Assembly: GCA_964384415.1 (NCBI GenBank)
Contig: CAYLMV010000002.1
Coordinates: 1-64,000 of the forward strand
Source: JAGVPT01 sp964384415
GTDB taxonomy: Bacteria; Bacteroidota; Ignavibacteria; UBA10030; UBA8401
Reading direction: 5' to 3'
Length of the DNA stretch: 64,000 nt
In this document: one piece after another, positions 35,682 to 43,925 of the stretch
Numbering within the stretch: position 1 is the stretch's first letter
How the letters are laid out: every line of letters begins with the position of its first letter
Made by a program: the position numbers and the translations under genes
The notes under the pieces: generated by a model
The model's input: only the letters and a program-made list of their open reading frames with translations
The model's database searches: none
What the model was told of the DNA's origin: nothing

Positions 35682-36389
35682 ATGCAAGTAACTTTTCGTA
35701 TCCAAAAATACAATCCCGAAACGGACACCACGCCTCACTACCAGGAGTTCCTGGTCGACGATGTCGATGAATCGTGGCGTGTGCTGGACGTGCTCGAAAA
35801 GATCAAAGGCTCGTTGGATGGAACGCTGACGTACCGGCGCTCCTGCGCCCACGGAGTATGCGGTTCGGATGGCATGCGCATCAACGGCAGAAACAGACTC
35901 GCGTGTTCAATTCTGTTGAAGGATCTGGATTTCCGCGAAGTTGTGACGCTCGAGCCCCTTCCCTCCATGCCGGTCATCAAGGACCTCGTCGTCGATTTGA
36001 CGGATTTCTACAAGAAATACGAACTCGTAAAACCGTACCTGATAACAAAAACCAATCCCCCTGAAACCGAACGTCTGCAGAGCAACGAAGACGCTGAGAA
36101 GCTCTTCGAGTCGGCCAAGTGCATTCTCTGTGCATGCTGTTCGACATCCTGCCCGTCGCTTTGGACCAACGAGAACTACCTCGGCCCGGCGGCCTTACTC
36201 AAGGCTTACCGGTTCGCTTTTGACACCCGCGATGAAGCGGGCGATGAGAGATTGGACGTGATCGATACACAAGATGGAGTGTGGCGCTGTCACACGATCT
36301 TCAACTGTATCGAGGCGTGTCCTAAGGAAATTAATATTACATGGCACATTTCTCAATTGAAGAAAGCGATGGTAAACAGAGAAATCTGA
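35682..36389 (+). CDS. sdhB: Succinate dehydrogenase iron-sulfur subunit SdhB
   Basis: A 235-aa electron-transfer subunit. The ATG at 35682 is preferred over an upstream GTG because AAGGGA lies about 8 nt before it and the protein then begins MQVTFRIQKYNPETD as in the family. The [2Fe-2S] ligands lie in SCAHGVCGSDGM. The [4Fe-4S] and [3Fe-4S] ligands lie in CILCACCSTSCPS and CIEACPKEIN. It completes the sdhCDAB cluster and is followed by a terminator. Confidence 0.96.
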   Translation: MQVTFRIQKYNPETDTTPHYQEFLVDDVDESWRVLDVLEKIKGSLDGTLTYRRSCAHGVCGSDGMRINGRNRLACSILLKDLDFREVVTLEPLPSMPVIKDLVVDLTDFYKKYELVKPYLITKTNPPETERLQSNEDAEKLFESAKCILCACCSTSCPSLWTNENYLGPAALLKAYRFAFDTRDEAGDERLDVIDTQDGVWRCHTIFNCIEACPKEINITWHISQLKKAMVNREI

Positions 36390-36434
36390 TCGTCAATCTC
36401 CGGTCTCCCCGATCGGACGGTCGGCATGACAATG

Positions 36435-36468
36435 AAAAAGGCTGGTGCGTTGAAGCGCCAGCCTTTTT
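36435..36468. terminator. Bidirectional intrinsic terminator after sdhB
   Basis: AAAAAGGCTGG / CCAGCCTTTTT (11-bp stem, 12-nt loop) lies between the convergent sdhB and the T9SS-sorted protein gene. Confidence 0.92.
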
Positions 36469-36490
36469 GTTTAACGCACTATGCCGCCGA

Positions 36491-38905
36491 TCATTTCATT
36501 AACACTAGTTTCTTGGCAACGGTGGCGCTGCCGGACCGAAGCTGATAGAAATAGATGCCGCTCGCCATTGCTGATGCATTCCAGCGCACCGAGTGACTTC
36601 CCGCTGTCATTTCCCCCGAAATAAGCGCGGCTACCTCCCTTCCAACGATATCATATATCTTGAGCGTAGTGAAGCCGGCAGTTGGGAGAGCGAAGGAAAT
36701 TGTAGTCGTTGGATTGAAAGGGTTAGGATAGTTCTGCAGAAGTTCATATCGAGTCGGCAACACCTGGGATGGCTTATCGCCAACCGCGGCGACTCCACCG
36801 CTCGTTGTATGGAGAATTGTCCCGTTCGACCCGACGACCCACCCGTTATTAGCATCTACAAACTCGGCAGCATAAAAATCGCTATTGACGCTCGTGAGCT
36901 GTTTATTCCATGCCGCTCCACCGTCCGTCGACTTGTAGATATTTGAATTATCACCAACAACCCATATTGTTGAAGAATTCATACCGTGCGCACAACGGTA
37001 GTTGCCTACGATGTTCGGTTTGGCTGTCCAATTGGCGCCCCCATCCGTGGTTGAATAGGTATTCCCATATGCGCCCACTGCCATCCCAACATTTGCGTCG
37101 GCAAAAATCACCGAGTACAGTATGTTTGTAGGACTCATTTGAGAATTCCATGATGTGCCGCCATCGGTCGTCTTATATATTGGTCCAGAGCCAACGACCC
37201 AGCCTATGCTTGAACTCACCATCGATATAGCACAAAGTTGACCATACCCTGGGTTTTGAGACGTCCAGGTTGTTCCACCGTTGGTTGTTTTCAGAATTGT
37301 TGCCTGTCCCGCTCCTCCCACAGCCCATCCGGTACTTCCGTCGATAAATTGAACCGCCAGAAGATTATCCGCCGTAGTTGAATTCTGGGATGTCCAAGTG
37401 CTGCCACCGTCGGTTGTCATCTTAATGATACCGCCATTACCGACCAACCAGCCAGTCGAAGTATTGAGGAAATAGATTCCGTTGATGTCGGCTGATGTGT
37501 TCGTTGTTTGGCTTGACCATGCTGCACCGGCATTAGTTGTTTTCAGTAGAGTTCCGTTTGAACCGGCAACCCAGCCGTTCGTTGTGTTGACAAACATTAC
37601 CGCCATTAACGAACTCGAAGTGTTACTCGTTTGAGGCAGCCATGAAATGGATCCAACAGAAATAATGAGGTTCTTGTCACCGGGTTGAGCTTGTGGAATA
37701 TTCTTGTCATACCCCAAATTCTCTGGAAGATCATCGATGCCAAGCTGGTAATTAGAGTACCTTTTTGTAACGTGGAGGGTGAAATTGCCCGTGCTGGGAT
37801 CAGAGCTGGCATTGGTCTGCCCATAACTTTGGGCATACGTGTACAACCTGAACGAGAGACCGCCGGGCGCATGACCATCGACGGTGATTTTCCCGGTAAT
37901 GGAATCATCAGCTGTATATGCGGTCATGTCAACGCGCAAACTGTCATATTGATGGAGAGAGATTGAACTGACGAATGGCGGAAAGTAGGACGGGGCAACT
38001 CCTTCAGTGTTAGCTTGAATATTCCAAATGGGGAATGACGTGATGTCATTTAATGTGTATCCGAAAGCGTAGAAGCCGTTTGCGTCAGTCGTTGCGGATT
38101 TGTTTCCTCCGCCATACCCATAGAATTGTGGGTTGGAATTAATGATCACGCCTGCCAATGCCCGCCCATCTTCTCCCTTCAAATAACCGACGAGTTTCGC
38201 CGCCGCTGAAACAAACGTGAAGTTCACATCAGTATAACTCTTTGACAAGGTGAGAGTAATGCTGCTGGGTGTGACTGCATAAGGGGAAAACTGACCCGCC
38301 ACGGATACTTTCATCTGCTGGCCGCTCACGGAAGCATTGAAATTCATAGTGTAATTGCCCCCGGCATCCGTCAATGCCATCCATCCCGGCCCTCTGTCCC
38401 CTCCTGTTTGAATCAGAATGTTCTGTGCGCTGATTCCGGGTGGCGGTGTTACTTTTCCGGATATCGTGAATGCAGGCGATGGCATCGTCGTTACCGTTCC
38501 GGTTATCGTTTGGCCGATCCCATTATTGGTGAACTTTAGAACATAGTTGGCAGGTGCAAGGCCAAAATTTGAGACCGTGAGGAGGCAGTGGCCGTTCGCT
38601 ACGCTATCCATGTCACCGGGCCCGCTGTCTCCGCTGAAGCTGCCGTCGGTCTGCGTAATTGTCCCGAATAACTGAATGTCGGTTGCTGGATCGATGACTC
38701 CATTTCCGTTTACATCAATCCAGATTTCACAATCGGCCGAACTCCCCAGGGGAAGATTATACTCCCACGTGAAAAAGTCGCCTTGCGTGAAACTAAAATT
38801 CGATGCGGAGCCGTTGACAGTCAGGTTGGTTACCTGTGCGTCTGCATTCGATTGGAGGAAGAAAATCAAGCATACTATTGAAATTATCAGGGATATCTTT
38901 TTCAT
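36491..38905 (-). CDS. T9SS-sorted secreted protein with YCF48/BNR repeats
   Basis: An 804-aa protein from the ATG at 38905, which begins a clear signal peptide (MKKISLIISIVCLIFFLQSNADAQ); the frame is open further upstream without signal character. In order it has beta-rich N-terminal domains including carboxypeptidase-regulatory-like parts (about 140-370). Six or more YCF48/BNR-like beta-propeller repeats follow (about 400-700; each of the type GWVVGSNGTIL.TT.GGA.W..Q). A C-terminal sorting domain (about 720-804) carries QNYPNPFNPTTTISFALP and ends in KKLVLMK. It is predicted to be exported by Sec and T9SS to the surface or medium. The ligand is unknown. Confidence 0.88.
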   Translation of the reverse strand: MKKISLIISIVCLIFFLQSNADAQVTNLTVNGSASNFSFTQGDFFTWEYNLPLGSSADCEIWIDVNGNGVIDPATDIQLFGTITQTDGSFSGDSGPGDMDSVANGHCLLTVSNFGLAPANYVLKFTNNGIGQTITGTVTTMPSPAFTISGKVTPPPGISAQNILIQTGGDRGPGWMALTDAGGNYTMNFNASVSGQQMKVSVAGQFSPYAVTPSSITLTLSKSYTDVNFTFVSAAAKLVGYLKGEDGRALAGVIINSNPQFYGYGGGNKSATTDANGFYAFGYTLNDITSFPIWNIQANTEGVAPSYFPPFVSSISLHQYDSLRVDMTAYTADDSITGKITVDGHAPGGLSFRLYTYAQSYGQTNASSDPSTGNFTLHVTKRYSNYQLGIDDLPENLGYDKNIPQAQPGDKNLIISVGSISWLPQTSNTSSSLMAVMFVNTTNGWVAGSNGTLLKTTNAGAAWSSQTTNTSADINGIYFLNTSTGWLVGNGGIIKMTTDGGSTWTSQNSTTADNLLAVQFIDGSTGWAVGGAGQATILKTTNGGTTWTSQNPGYGQLCAISMVSSSIGWVVGSGPIYKTTDGGTSWNSQMSPTNILYSVIFADANVGMAVGAYGNTYSTTDGGANWTAKPNIVGNYRCAHGMNSSTIWVVGDNSNIYKSTDGGAAWNKQLTSVNSDFYAAEFVDANNGWVVGSNGTILHTTSGGVAAVGDKPSQVLPTRYELLQNYPNPFNPTTTISFALPTAGFTTLKIYDIVGREVAALISGEMTAGSHSVRWNASAMASGIYFYQLRSGSATVAKKLVLMK

Positions 38906-39331
38906 ACAATTTGTCCTTTCTTGACAAAGCGGTGCTGCTCTCTTTATTTTATCTTCAAAAAGAGGCTCTGCGTGTAGCCGCTTTGGCGCTCCGGAGACTA
39001 ACAAACACCTTTCTCCAGCACTCCAAAACTCAAACAAAAAAGCCTCTGCCAGCGTACGCCAACAGAGGCTTTCACATACTCATAATCGGGATTTCAAACT
39101 TCCAAGCACATGTAAAACCCCTGTTCGGCGAACGGGGCCTGTATCATAGTGTATGCTTAATCGAGCCTAATGTCAACCGACGGAAGAGCATCCGTGTGCA
39201 GCATCACACTTCGCACTACGATCCTCAGCGCTAGACAATTTCGCCAACCGATCCGCGTCAAACATCCCCAACGCCGTCTCTAGAAACTTATGCAGCAGAT
39301 TGCGCGAGCAAGTCCGCTCGCGAAAGAATAT
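38906..39331. terminator. Spacer with a minus-strand terminator (39038-39072)
   Basis: The stem AAAAGCCTCTG / CAGAGGCTTT around a 14-nt loop reads into a T-run on the minus strand, so it probably ends the transcript of the 604-aa gene that stops at 39332. The remaining 400 bp hold no recognisable gene and should include the promoter of the T9SS-sorted protein gene. Confidence 0.75.
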
Positions 39332-41146
39332 TTATTTGTCCCTCGACCGATTCGGTTGAGGAGCTGCCGGGCGCGCAGGTTGCTGCGGCTGAGGACGAGG
39401 CGCCTGTTGTTGGATTTGAGGACGAGGCGCCTGTTGGACCTGCGGCCGCGGTGCCGGTTGAGTCTGTTCCCAGATATTTCTCTGATACTCCTGGGCTTTG
39501 TGTATCGTATTAAAATTGTACGTGGGCGTCGGCCTCGGAGCGACGACGGGTTCGGGTACCGGTCGGTCGACCTGGGAAGACTGCGGTCTCACAGGTTGAG
39601 GTGAGATGTGAGGCCGCGGTGCGGGTGCCGGCACCGTTGAGCCTGAGTTGGGTTCCGATGCGTCTATAGTTCTTGCCGGCTTCACAGCTGGGGCTGTCGT
39701 CGTTGGCACGGGTTCGGCATCCACGCGGTTCAGGGGTCGCGAAATGATCTGGCCGGGATCGGTACCGAGAACCGGCATTGGCCGCACGATTCTTGCCGGC
39801 GGCTGTTTTTCCGGTTGGGCTATGGCATCACCCCCATCGTCCTGAGTCGCCAGCGGTCTTGGCCTGGGGTTGTTCACAAGGGCGGGATATTTCGTTTCAT
39901 TGCCTTTATAGTAATCATCGCGCGCAAGCGGAGTCAACCGCTTTCCGCCGAGTTTGTTCTGCGCATCGATATCCAACGATGCCAATTGCTTGATGACCTC
40001 TGGCCGTCTTGTCCTGTTCGTCGTGAAGTCTTTCGGCAAATAATCCTTCCTCTGGTGCACCCAGTTGTGAACTATCCTGCTGTTTCCTCCGGGGTTCCTT
40101 CCCCGGCCGTAATAGTGGTCCACGTACCTGTCGCAGAGGTGAGGATACCGATGCACATGTTCCGGACGATAGAAATACCAGGTTGTGAAGTAGCGCGACG
40201 GCGAACCGATGATCACGATATGTCCGTGCCTGTCATGGTAAAACCCGCAATCAAACCAAAATGGATAGGGATACCAATAATCGTAAGGATACCAGGTTGG
40301 GTAACCGAACCAGTATGGATATGGATTACACGTGTAGTTGTCGACATACTCCGGATCCGGCGCAGCGCTGACGTCGTCCTCCGTGTAGCCGTTTTCCGTA
40401 GCATAATCTTCCCCCGCCTTGTTCAAGTCGTCCTGCGCTTCCGGATCGCTTTGGATGGATTCCTTCCATGCCGCCGCATCGATGGCATTCTGCCGGATCT
40501 CAGCCAAATTGAGCGAGTCGGCTTTGTGGATCACTCCCTGGGGATTGCGTCTGTAACGATCGCCCACGCGGACCGTGAGTCCAAGATGATCATTCAGCAG
40601 GTTAATGATCTCCGGAAACAGGACCAGCTCTTTTAGCGCTTCCTGGGTCTCAGGTGGATAATCCGCAAGTATCTCGTCAAACGCAGAGTCCGTCTTCGTC
40701 TGAATTGCATCCATCTTGCGAAGCACATCATAATGATTGGTGCCGTATTCCATGCCCGTCTGGCGAATCTCCGCAGGATAGTCTTTCAGGATTGCGATGA
40801 TTTTCTCAACGGACTGATCGCCTTCCCTGGCGAGCCGGGAGATCAGCCCCGGATAGCGGCTGAGATTCCAGAAATCTTCCTGTTCGTCCTTGGTATAACC
40901 TCCGATTAGCTCGACAAATTCCTGGCTGGAATTCTTCTGAAGGCTTGCGATGCTCACAATCGATGAAGGGTACTGAGACGCCTCGAAAATATCGAGGCGA
41001 ATCGTATCCGGATACATGATCAGAGCGTTGAAAGCGGCAGAATCTTCTTTCATCAGGTGTTTGTGAGTTGCAGTCTGATCCTGTGCCGCGGCCGTTGCAG
41101 CAGCGACTGTGATGAGTGCGAGGATTACCCCAATTGTGGCTTTCAT
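39332..41146 (-). CDS. Secreted protein with Tyr/Trp-rich centre and Pro/Gln-rich tail
   Basis: A 604-aa exported protein. The ATG at 41146 has GGAGG upstream and starts a signal peptide (MKATIGVILALITVAAATAAA). The N-terminal half is helical, with statements such as YPDTIRLDIFEASQYPSSI that weakly recall the DUF3300 family. The centre (about residues 265-345) is extremely rich in Tyr, Trp, Pro and Phe. The last 200 residues are Pro/Arg/Gln-rich and end in repeated APRPQ(V/I)QQ units. Such tails are disordered and can bind cell wall or other proteins. No function is assigned. Confidence 0.65.
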   Translation of the reverse strand: MKATIGVILALITVAAATAAAQDQTATHKHLMKEDSAAFNALIMYPDTIRLDIFEASQYPSSIVSIASLQKNSSQEFVELIGGYTKDEQEDFWNLSRYPGLISRLAREGDQSVEKIIAILKDYPAEIRQTGMEYGTNHYDVLRKMDAIQTKTDSAFDEILADYPPETQEALKELVLFPEIINLLNDHLGLTVRVGDRYRRNPQGVIHKADSLNLAEIRQNAIDAAAWKESIQSDPEAQDDLNKAGEDYATENGYTEDDVSAAPDPEYVDNYTCNPYPYWFGYPTWYPYDYWYPYPFWFDCGFYHDRHGHIVIIGSPSRYFTTWYFYRPEHVHRYPHLCDRYVDHYYGRGRNPGGNSRIVHNWVHQRKDYLPKDFTTNRTRRPEVIKQLASLDIDAQNKLGGKRLTPLARDDYYKGNETKYPALVNNPRPRPLATQDDGGDAIAQPEKQPPARIVRPMPVLGTDPGQIISRPLNRVDAEPVPTTTAPAVKPARTIDASEPNSGSTVPAPAPRPHISPQPVRPQSSQVDRPVPEPVVAPRPTPTYNFNTIHKAQEYQRNIWEQTQPAPRPQVQQAPRPQIQQQAPRPQPQQPARPAAPQPNRSRDK

Positions 41147-41240
41147 TTTCGCGTTCCTCCAAATAGAGAGATCAAATACGAATACATTTCCCTTACCTAT
41201 AGTAACACGCTGAATGGGGAATAGCAAATCGGCGATATGC

Positions 41241-41432
41241 TCATTCGTCTTCCTGGCGGGCTTCCACCTGCACCATTTCGCTGTCTGCCGAGGTTACGAT
41301 CAACGTGATCGGCCTGCAGCATACTTCGCAGTCCTCTATATACTCCTGGCTGGGAAGAGAGCAATCGATCAACACCTCGATCGTCTCCCCGCAATAAGGG
41401 CACTCTATGAAAACGCCTTTGAGGAGATCCAT
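41241..41432 (-). CDS. CPXCG-motif cysteine-rich small protein
   Basis: A 63-aa protein from the ATG at 41432 (MDLLKGVFIECPYCGETI); the upstream frame extension lacks family sequence. It carries CPYCG and CEVCC, a two-CxxC arrangement that fits a small zinc ribbon. The family is widespread in bacteria and uncharacterised. It lies between the CHASE2 cyclase and the secreted Tyr-rich protein on the same strand. Confidence 0.85.
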   Translation of the reverse strand: MDLLKGVFIECPYCGETIEVLIDCSLPSQEYIEDCEVCCRPITLIVTSADSEMVQVEARQEDE

Positions 41433-41559
41433 AATGCCGGCCTTGCTCGCCCCTGGACGTACGTCGGATGTCGTGAGCACACTGAGTTGCGCGATCACCG
41501 TCGGGCTCGGACATGTTCTGCTTCCATACTTCTTGCCGCCCGCCGGCAGAGGAGCCATG

Positions 41560-43743
41560 CTATTTCTTTGTCATCACGAAAACCCCGTTCCAGTTCTCCG
41601 GCGGAGGCGAGTCGATAAACATCATCGATCGCTGGATGTAAATATTAGACACGATATCATCCCGGCGGATTAAGAGCCCCTGCTGGAATTGCTCAACGGC
41701 GCTCTTCCATGCGCGTTTCTTGTATGCCTCGAGACCGGCATGGTAATAATCCAGGAACTTCTTCGTGGCGTCGTTCTGCACTTCGTCCGCCATTGCAATA
41801 AGTTCGTAGATGCGAACCGGCTCCGTTTTTCCCACCACGACAACGAGATCCATTTCGCGCGAGAGAACGGCATCCGACACGCGGCGGTAGGTAAACTCGC
41901 TCATCAGAAGGCGTGTGCCGTATTCCTTGTTGACTCCCTCCAGCCTCGAGGCGAGGTTCACCGCATCGCCAACAGCCGTGTAGTTGAATTTGGCTTCGGC
42001 GCCCATGTTTCCGACTACGGCTTTGCCGCTGTTGAGCCCGATGCGCTGATTGACCACCGGTTTGCCGAACCGGATCCATTTCGCATGAAGGCCTTCAAGT
42101 CTCTTTTGCATTCTGAGGGCGGCGGCGCAGGCGTGAACAGGGTGTTGAGAGTCGTCGAGAGGAGCTCCCCAAAACGCCATGATTGCATCGCCGATATATT
42201 TATCCAGCGTCCCTCCTTCTTCGATGATGATATTCGTCATTTCAGTGAGATACGTATTCAGGAGGCCGACGGTGTTTTGAGGTCCGAGCGATTCCGCCAT
42301 TCGCGTGAAGCCTTCAATATCGGCGAACAAGGTGGTGATTTCGCGCTCTTCGCCTCCAAGTTTCAGGAGGGATGGATTTTCAATGAGCCGCTCGACGACC
42401 GACGCGTCGATATACTTCTGGAACATCCCTTTGATGATTGCCTTTTGCTTTCCCTCGGTGGCAGAAATGTAACTCATGGCTCCTGCGTAGCTGAAGAAGA
42501 TGGCAAAGATCGGCTCGGTGAGGCTATACATCGTGCCGGTATTGGCGAAGGCAGCATAGGCGAACATCAGATACAGTACGAGCAACACAGCTGCGACAGG
42601 AAAACTCCAACGGAGTCTGAGCAGCATTGAGGCCATTGTCACGGCTAACGTCACAAGGATGAGCAGCACAAGCTGCGTTGCAACGGAAGGCCGGCTGATG
42701 TATTGACCAGACACGATCTGGTCGTAGACATTCGCGTGAGCGTAGCAGTTGGGAGACTTTTCCGAAACGGGAGTTGCTCCGATGTCTGCGATGGAACGCG
42801 CGGTCGGCCCGATGATGACGACGGCATCCTTGAAGATGGACAGCGTTTGCGTGTCTCCGCGTGTAAAGGCATCGAGTACATCGTAGAATGAAATGTCTTT
42901 GTAGATGTTATTTTTGCCCGCATAATCAATTTCGATCTCGCCGCGGGATGTCAGGGGGATTTCGCGTACGCCTGCATGGACAACCATTCCCTCGTCGGTA
43001 AGCGTGACGGTAATCGAATCCAGGTTGATGTTGAGGGCGTGAAACGCGAGTGCCGCTCCGAACGCCGCGTAGTAGTCGCCGGCGTAGTCGACGAAAAATG
43101 GCATCTTGCGGATGATACCGTCCACGGAATCCGGAGAGAGAAGAATATGTCCGACGCCGGAGGCCAGCGAAGCAAGCGAATCGAATGGTTTTTCATCGAT
43201 GTATGTCGCACGGGGAAAAGCAAGCCGTACCCCCCTTTCCGGTACTGCGAACGGATGAAGAGCCGCATACGCCTCTTGGTCGACATCTTCCGGTTTGAGT
43301 TCGCCGATATCTTCGCTTGGCACGAAGGGTCCGACAGCATGAAACACATTCTTCGAGAGGCCGGCAAAGCGCAGAAACAAGGCGTTCTGGAATTGCGAGG
43401 CGCTGTCTTGTTTCATCGTGGGGAATGTATAGTCAACGCCGATGGCTTTTGCCCCGCTGGCAGAGATAATGTACAGAAGCGACCCGAATTTGTCGCGTGG
43501 AACGGGATAGTCGAGCTCCTTCAGCGTGTTCTCGTCGATCTTGACGATAACGACGTTCGAAGTGTGCGGCCGCTCGCCGCGTGCGCGGATGAGCGCGTCG
43601 TACGACTTACGCTCAAGTGCAGGGAAAAAATTAGAGCCCAGAACGTTTTCCACCCAATTCGTCCGGAAGAGGAGCAGCGAAAAAGCGACCGAGCCGGCTG
43701 CGATGAGAACTCCCACCAGGATCTTCATCAATTGCTTATTCAT
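41560..43743 (-). CDS. CHASE2-domain adenylate cyclase (class III)
   Basis: A 727-aa membrane signalling enzyme. An N-terminal helix (about residues 9-27) is followed by an extracytoplasmic CHASE2 sensor domain (about 35-340), then three membrane helices (about 355-430) and a cytoplasmic class-III cyclase domain (about 465-650). Both catalytic metal aspartates are present (FADIEGFT and GDAIMAFW). The Lys in TLDKYIGD with the Asp in NYTAVGDAVNLASRLE favours ATP over GTP. A short TPR-like tail follows. It should make cAMP in response to an unknown envelope signal. It is the last large gene of the CsgG/T9SS operon. Confidence 0.93.
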   Translation of the reverse strand: MNKQLMKILVGVLIAAGSVAFSLLLFRTNWVENVLGSNFFPALERKSYDALIRARGERPHTSNVVIVKIDENTLKELDYPVPRDKFGSLLYIISASGAKAIGVDYTFPTMKQDSASQFQNALFLRFAGLSKNVFHAVGPFVPSEDIGELKPEDVDQEAYAALHPFAVPERGVRLAFPRATYIDEKPFDSLASLASGVGHILLSPDSVDGIIRKMPFFVDYAGDYYAAFGAALAFHALNINLDSITVTLTDEGMVVHAGVREIPLTSRGEIEIDYAGKNNIYKDISFYDVLDAFTRGDTQTLSIFKDAVVIIGPTARSIADIGATPVSEKSPNCYAHANVYDQIVSGQYISRPSVATQLVLLILVTLAVTMASMLLRLRWSFPVAAVLLVLYLMFAYAAFANTGTMYSLTEPIFAIFFSYAGAMSYISATEGKQKAIIKGMFQKYIDASVVERLIENPSLLKLGGEEREITTLFADIEGFTRMAESLGPQNTVGLLNTYLTEMTNIIIEEGGTLDKYIGDAIMAFWGAPLDDSQHPVHACAAALRMQKRLEGLHAKWIRFGKPVVNQRIGLNSGKAVVGNMGAEAKFNYTAVGDAVNLASRLEGVNKEYGTRLLMSEFTYRRVSDAVLSREMDLVVVVGKTEPVRIYELIAMADEVQNDATKKFLDYYHAGLEAYKKRAWKSAVEQFQQGLLIRRDDIVSNIYIQRSMMFIDSPPPENWNGVFVMTKK

Positions 43744-43925
43744 AGGGAGAGGCCTTTTTTCAATTAAAAGTTAAAAGTGCAAAAGGTAAAGGTAGAGTGA
43801 AGAGTTCAAAGTGGCCACTCAATTCTGTAATCGTGCAGACGCTCTCCATAACGCGGCAGGCGTGCTTCCCACTTTGAACTTTGGACTTTAACTTTGCCTT
43901 TTGCATTTTGAATTTTGAATTCCCG
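43744..43925. repeat. AT-rich word-repeat inverted element
   Basis: A left arm of AAAAGTTAAAAGTGCAAAAG-type words (43764-43785, extending to TTCAAAGTGG at 43807-43816) is matched by an inverted right arm (CCACTTTGAACTTTGGACTT, 43868-43887, and the TTTGCATTTTGAATTTTGAA stretch to 43919). The middle is unrelated. It lies between the cyclase and transglutaminase genes, and a related word run lies at 26660-26696. Confidence 0.6.

Noticed and set aside
39815..40636. Long plus-strand frame (273 codons) opposite the secreted Tyr-rich protein
   Set aside because: It is the mirror of a signal-peptide-bearing gene with ribosome-binding site on the other strand; the translation has no family-like sequence.
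42976..43767. Plus-strand frame of 263 codons opposite the CHASE2 cyclase
   Set aside because: The cyclase frame has clear catalytic motifs; the antisense frame is only an open shadow caused by codon bias.
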